From: Candidatus Eiseniibacteriota bacterium
Lineage (GTDB): Bacteria > Eisenbacteria > RBG-16-71-46
Direction: 5' to 3'
Assembly: GCA_021414165.1 (NCBI GenBank)
Contig: JAIOPA010000140.1
Coordinates: 1-6,019 of the forward strand
Length of the DNA stretch: 6,019 nucleotides
Each line of letters begins with the position of its first letter. Positions within the stretch are counted from its first letter, which is position 1. This document shows positions 4,175 through 6,019 of the stretch, piece after piece. Under the pieces are notes generated by a model. It searched no databases and was not told where the DNA came from. It worked only from the letters and a program-made list of their open reading frames with translations. The translations under genes and the position numbers were made by a program.

Positions 4175-6019
4175 ATGCGCCCCTCTCCGGTCCACCCGGC
4201 AGGGCGTCCGCGTTCTCCGCGCGTTCGCCCCTTGGCCGTGCTCGCGCTGTTGCTCGCGAGTGCGGTGGCTGGCGTGCGCGCCGCGCCGCTCCCAGCGGCC
4301 CGCACCCCGCGTGCGCTCGAGCCGCTCGCACCCGCGGTCGCACCGTCCAGCATCGAGGCCGCCTGTGGCACGGGCATCGCCACGCTGCCCGATGCATTGG
4401 CCGCGCAGGCCGAGACACGCGCAGCGCTCGATCTGGCGCCGCTGCCCACGCCGCACTCCACCGACATCGGTGAGATCGCGGTCATCGAGGACGACGGCAC
4501 GTTGTTCTTCGTGGACAAGGGCGGCAACCAGAACCTCGACGTGGCCGCGGCCGGCCGGGCGTTCTATCGCACGCATGGCGACGACTACGATCAGGTGGTG
4601 TTCTTCCTGGCGAGCGGCCTGCGCAACTGGCTGGGCTCGGCCACCGCACTCGCGGCCGCATGGCCCACGCGCAATGACGTCGATGGCATCGGGCTCAACC
4701 TGTTCGATGCCAATCGCGATCTGGGCCTGCCGCCTCGCGTGAGCACCATCCTCACCATGAACGGCCTCGACCTGTATCCGGACAGCACGAACGGCGAGGT
4801 GCCGGGACTGCCCAACTACGTGCGCCAGGATGTGCTCGCGCACGAGTTCGGCCATCGCTGGCTCGCCTACACGTGGGTGAACGATCCCGCGCAGTTCGGC
4901 CCCACGCCGGCGCTGCTCGGACGCTCGTTCCAGCACTGGAGCTTCTTCTACGACGCCGAGGGTTCGTTCATGGAGGGCGCCGACTGGCAGACGGTCGAGC
5001 CCGATTCGTTCGTCATGGCCGATCCGATCACGCGCTTCGGTCCGTTCGACCAGTACCTCATGGGCGTGCGCGACCGCAGCGAGGTCGACTCGCTGCTCGT
5101 GGTGTCTGACACCGCGCGCTTCGTGCCCAACGAGGCCTTCGTGCCGTTCAGCAATCCCACGAACGGCATCACCGCCAAGGGCCCCGCGCTGCGCTTCGGC
5201 ATCGAGGACGTGGAGTTCGCGAACGGTTATCGCCTGCCGGTCGCGGCCGAGTCGCCGCACACGATCCGCACCGCGTTCGCGCTCATCGTGCCGCGCGGCA
5301 GCGACGCGACACCGGCAGACCTCGCCAAGGTCGAGGCGATCCGCGCGGACTTCCCGGCCACGATCGCGGCAGCGACGGGCGGGCGCATGACGCTCGATGC
5401 CTCGCTCGACTCGCGCGCGGGCTCGTTGCGGCTCGTGCATCGCGGCTCGAGCGACACCGAGGACGAGACACAGCCGCGCACGATCGGGCTGCGCGTGTTC
5501 GAGCAACCCGCCGGCATCCCCGTGCATGTGCGCCCCGATGGCGTGTCGTTCTGGTACCGCACCGATCCCGAGCAGCTGTGGAGCCCATTGCGCATGCTCC
5601 CGGTCACCGCCGACTCGTTCGCGGTCACGCTGCCCGGCCAGCCGATCGGCACGCGGCTCGACTACTGGTTCCGTGCCGAGAGCGACTCGGCCGGCCTGCG
5701 CACCGACATGCCCGTGCTGCCGCGCAGCCGCGCCTTCGGCTACACGACCGGCCCCGACACGATCCCGCCGCGCATCGAGCACTGGGCGGTGCACGAGCAA
5801 TCGGCCGATCGCATGCCGCAGCCGCTCATGGCGCGCGTCACCGACAACCTGGGCCTCGACTCGGTGTGGTGCGAGTACACCCTCAACGAGGGCCCGCTCA
5901 CGCGGCTCGATGCCGTGAGCGCGGGCGGCGATTCGTTCGTCGTGACGCTCGGCGCCGGCGCGCCACGCGGCACACGTATCGCGTATCGCTTCGGCGCGCG
6001 CGATGCCGCGGCCGCGGGC
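4175..6019 (+). CDS. Secreted HExxH zinc metalloprotease with C-terminal Ig-like repeats (3' partial)
   Basis: The frame is open for 615 codons and runs off the right edge. Residues 1-36 form a Sec-type signal peptide: an arginine-rich start, the hydrophobic core LAVLALLLASAVAG (20-33), and a likely cut after VRA. The catalytic region follows. DDYDQVVFFLAS (136-147) is a buried strand, NDVDGIGLNLFD (167-178) comes next, and the zinc motif is HEFGH at 223-227 (H223, H227 ligands, E224 the general base). HWSFFYDAEGSFMEGADW (254-271) and FGPFDQYLMGV (288-298) are, from memory, conserved in a large uncharacterised M6-like group of bacterial secreted peptidases. The metzincin extension HExxHxxGxxH is absent, and I cannot assign the third ligand. 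From about residue 435 the protein becomes beta-rich, with two Ig-like repeats. It is likely exported and may be surface-anchored or sorted by a C-terminal domain outside the window. Substrate unknown. It is transcribed divergently from the glycan/lipid operon. Confidence 0.87.
   Translation, partial: MRPSPVHPAGRPRSPRVRPLAVLALLLASAVAGVRAAPLPAARTPRALEPLAPAVAPSSIEAACGTGIATLPDALAAQAETRAALDLAPLPTPHSTDIGEIAVIEDDGTLFFVDKGGNQNLDVAAAGRAFYRTHGDDYDQVVFFLASGLRNWLGSATALAAAWPTRNDVDGIGLNLFDANRDLGLPPRVSTILTMNGLDLYPDSTNGEVPGLPNYVRQDVLAHEFGHRWLAYTWVNDPAQFGPTPALLGRSFQHWSFFYDAEGSFMEGADWQTVEPDSFVMADPITRFGPFDQYLMGVRDRSEVDSLLVVSDTARFVPNEAFVPFSNPTNGITAKGPALRFGIEDVEFANGYRLPVAAESPHTIRTAFALIVPRGSDATPADLAKVEAIRADFPATIAAATGGRMTLDASLDSRAGSLRLVHRGSSDTEDETQPRTIGLRVFEQPAGIPVHVRPDGVSFWYRTDPEQLWSPLRMLPVTADSFAVTLPGQPIGTRLDYWFRAESDSAGLRTDMPVLPRSRAFGYTTGPDTIPPRIEHWAVHEQSADRMPQPLMARVTDNLGLDSVWCEYTLNEGPLTRLDAVSAGGDSFVVTLGAGAPRGTRIAYRFGARDAAAAG
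5543..6019 (+). repeat. Tandem Ig-like (beta-sandwich) repeats at protein level inside the metalloprotease
   Basis: Two diverged copies about 106 residues apart share a clear pattern. Copy 1 has VSFWYRTD (457-464), SFAVTLPG (481-488) and GTRLDYWFRAES (492-503). Copy 2 has DSVWCEYTLN (562-571), SFVVTLGAG (587-595) and GTRIAYRFGARD (599-610). The linker DTIPPRIEHW (528-537) and VTDNLGLDSVW (555-565) mark the start of the second unit, resembling the D-x-x-PP and VTDN-G-D-SVW boundaries of bacterial Ig-like domains. The window ends at the second copy, so more may follow. Such repeats usually act as spacers or adhesion modules next to a catalytic domain. Confidence 0.6.

Noticed and set aside
2767..4473. 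568-codon open frame on the plus strand spanning two genes and the intergenic region
   Set aside because: It crosses the divergent promoter region and the start of the metalloprotease in another frame. The product is almost entirely arginine, alanine, proline and serine, typical of a GC artefact.
4787..5166. Further ACGAACGG copies at 4787-4794 and 5159-5166, considered as extra operator sites
   Set aside because: Both fall in frame as Thr-Asn-Gly codons within the metalloprotease and lack an inverted partner, so chance from codon usage explains them.
4130..5800. 556-codon open frame on the minus strand opposite the metalloprotease
   Set aside because: It is the shadow of the sense frame that carries the signal peptide and HEFGH. 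The antisense product is a repetitive R/A/E/H-rich string lacking motifs.

Overview
This is a GC-rich (roughly 70% G+C) bacterial window carrying four substantial genes plus the tail of a fifth, densely packed, with no RNA gene, mobile element or CRISPR array that I could see. Protein style points to a high-GC, probably Gram-negative-type or FCB-like bacterium: a large secreted metalloprotease with tandem Ig-like domains, and a cytoplasmic set of surface-glycan-type enzymes. The wording of the Ig-like repeats reminds me of proteins from Eiseniibacteriota-type metagenomic genomes, but that is a memory-based inference and cannot be settled from this window.

Layout. Bases 1-181 (+) hold the last 59 codons of an unrecognised gene. 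It converges, with a 7-base gap, on a leftward three-gene cluster at 3928-189 (-). In transcription order the cluster is: (i) a 423-aa protein of the NodB/polysaccharide-deacetylase-like superfamily (3928-2657, GTG start); (ii) a 236-aa class I SAM-dependent methyltransferase (2660-1950) whose ATG overlaps the upstream TGA as ATGA; (iii) a 575-aa long-chain acyl-CoA synthetase-like AMP-forming enzyme (1916-189) starting 33 bases further on. Spacing and overlap argue for one operon. A 246-base divergent intergenic region (3929-4174) follows, with a candidate extended -10 promoter facing the operon and a near-perfect palindrome facing the rightward gene. From 4175 (+) to the end of the window runs an uninterrupted 615-codon reading frame, truncated by the window edge. 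It encodes a secreted HExxH metalloprotease with a signal peptide and at least two C-terminal Ig-like repeats.

How the genes may work together. Glycan deacetylase-like protein, methyltransferase and acyl-CoA synthetase is a combination that could remodel a surface sugar or build a lipid-modified glycan, loosely like the deacetylate/methylate/acylate logic of Nod-factor synthesis, but no acyltransferase or glycosyltransferase is present here, so this is a hypothesis. The divergent metalloprotease is probably an exported hydrolase, sharing only the intergenic control region with the operon.

The most distinctive items are the metalloprotease of an apparently uncharacterised family, the deacetylase-like protein with altered NodB motifs, the operon combination, and the three-copy ACGAACG inverted-repeat arrangement in the protease leader.
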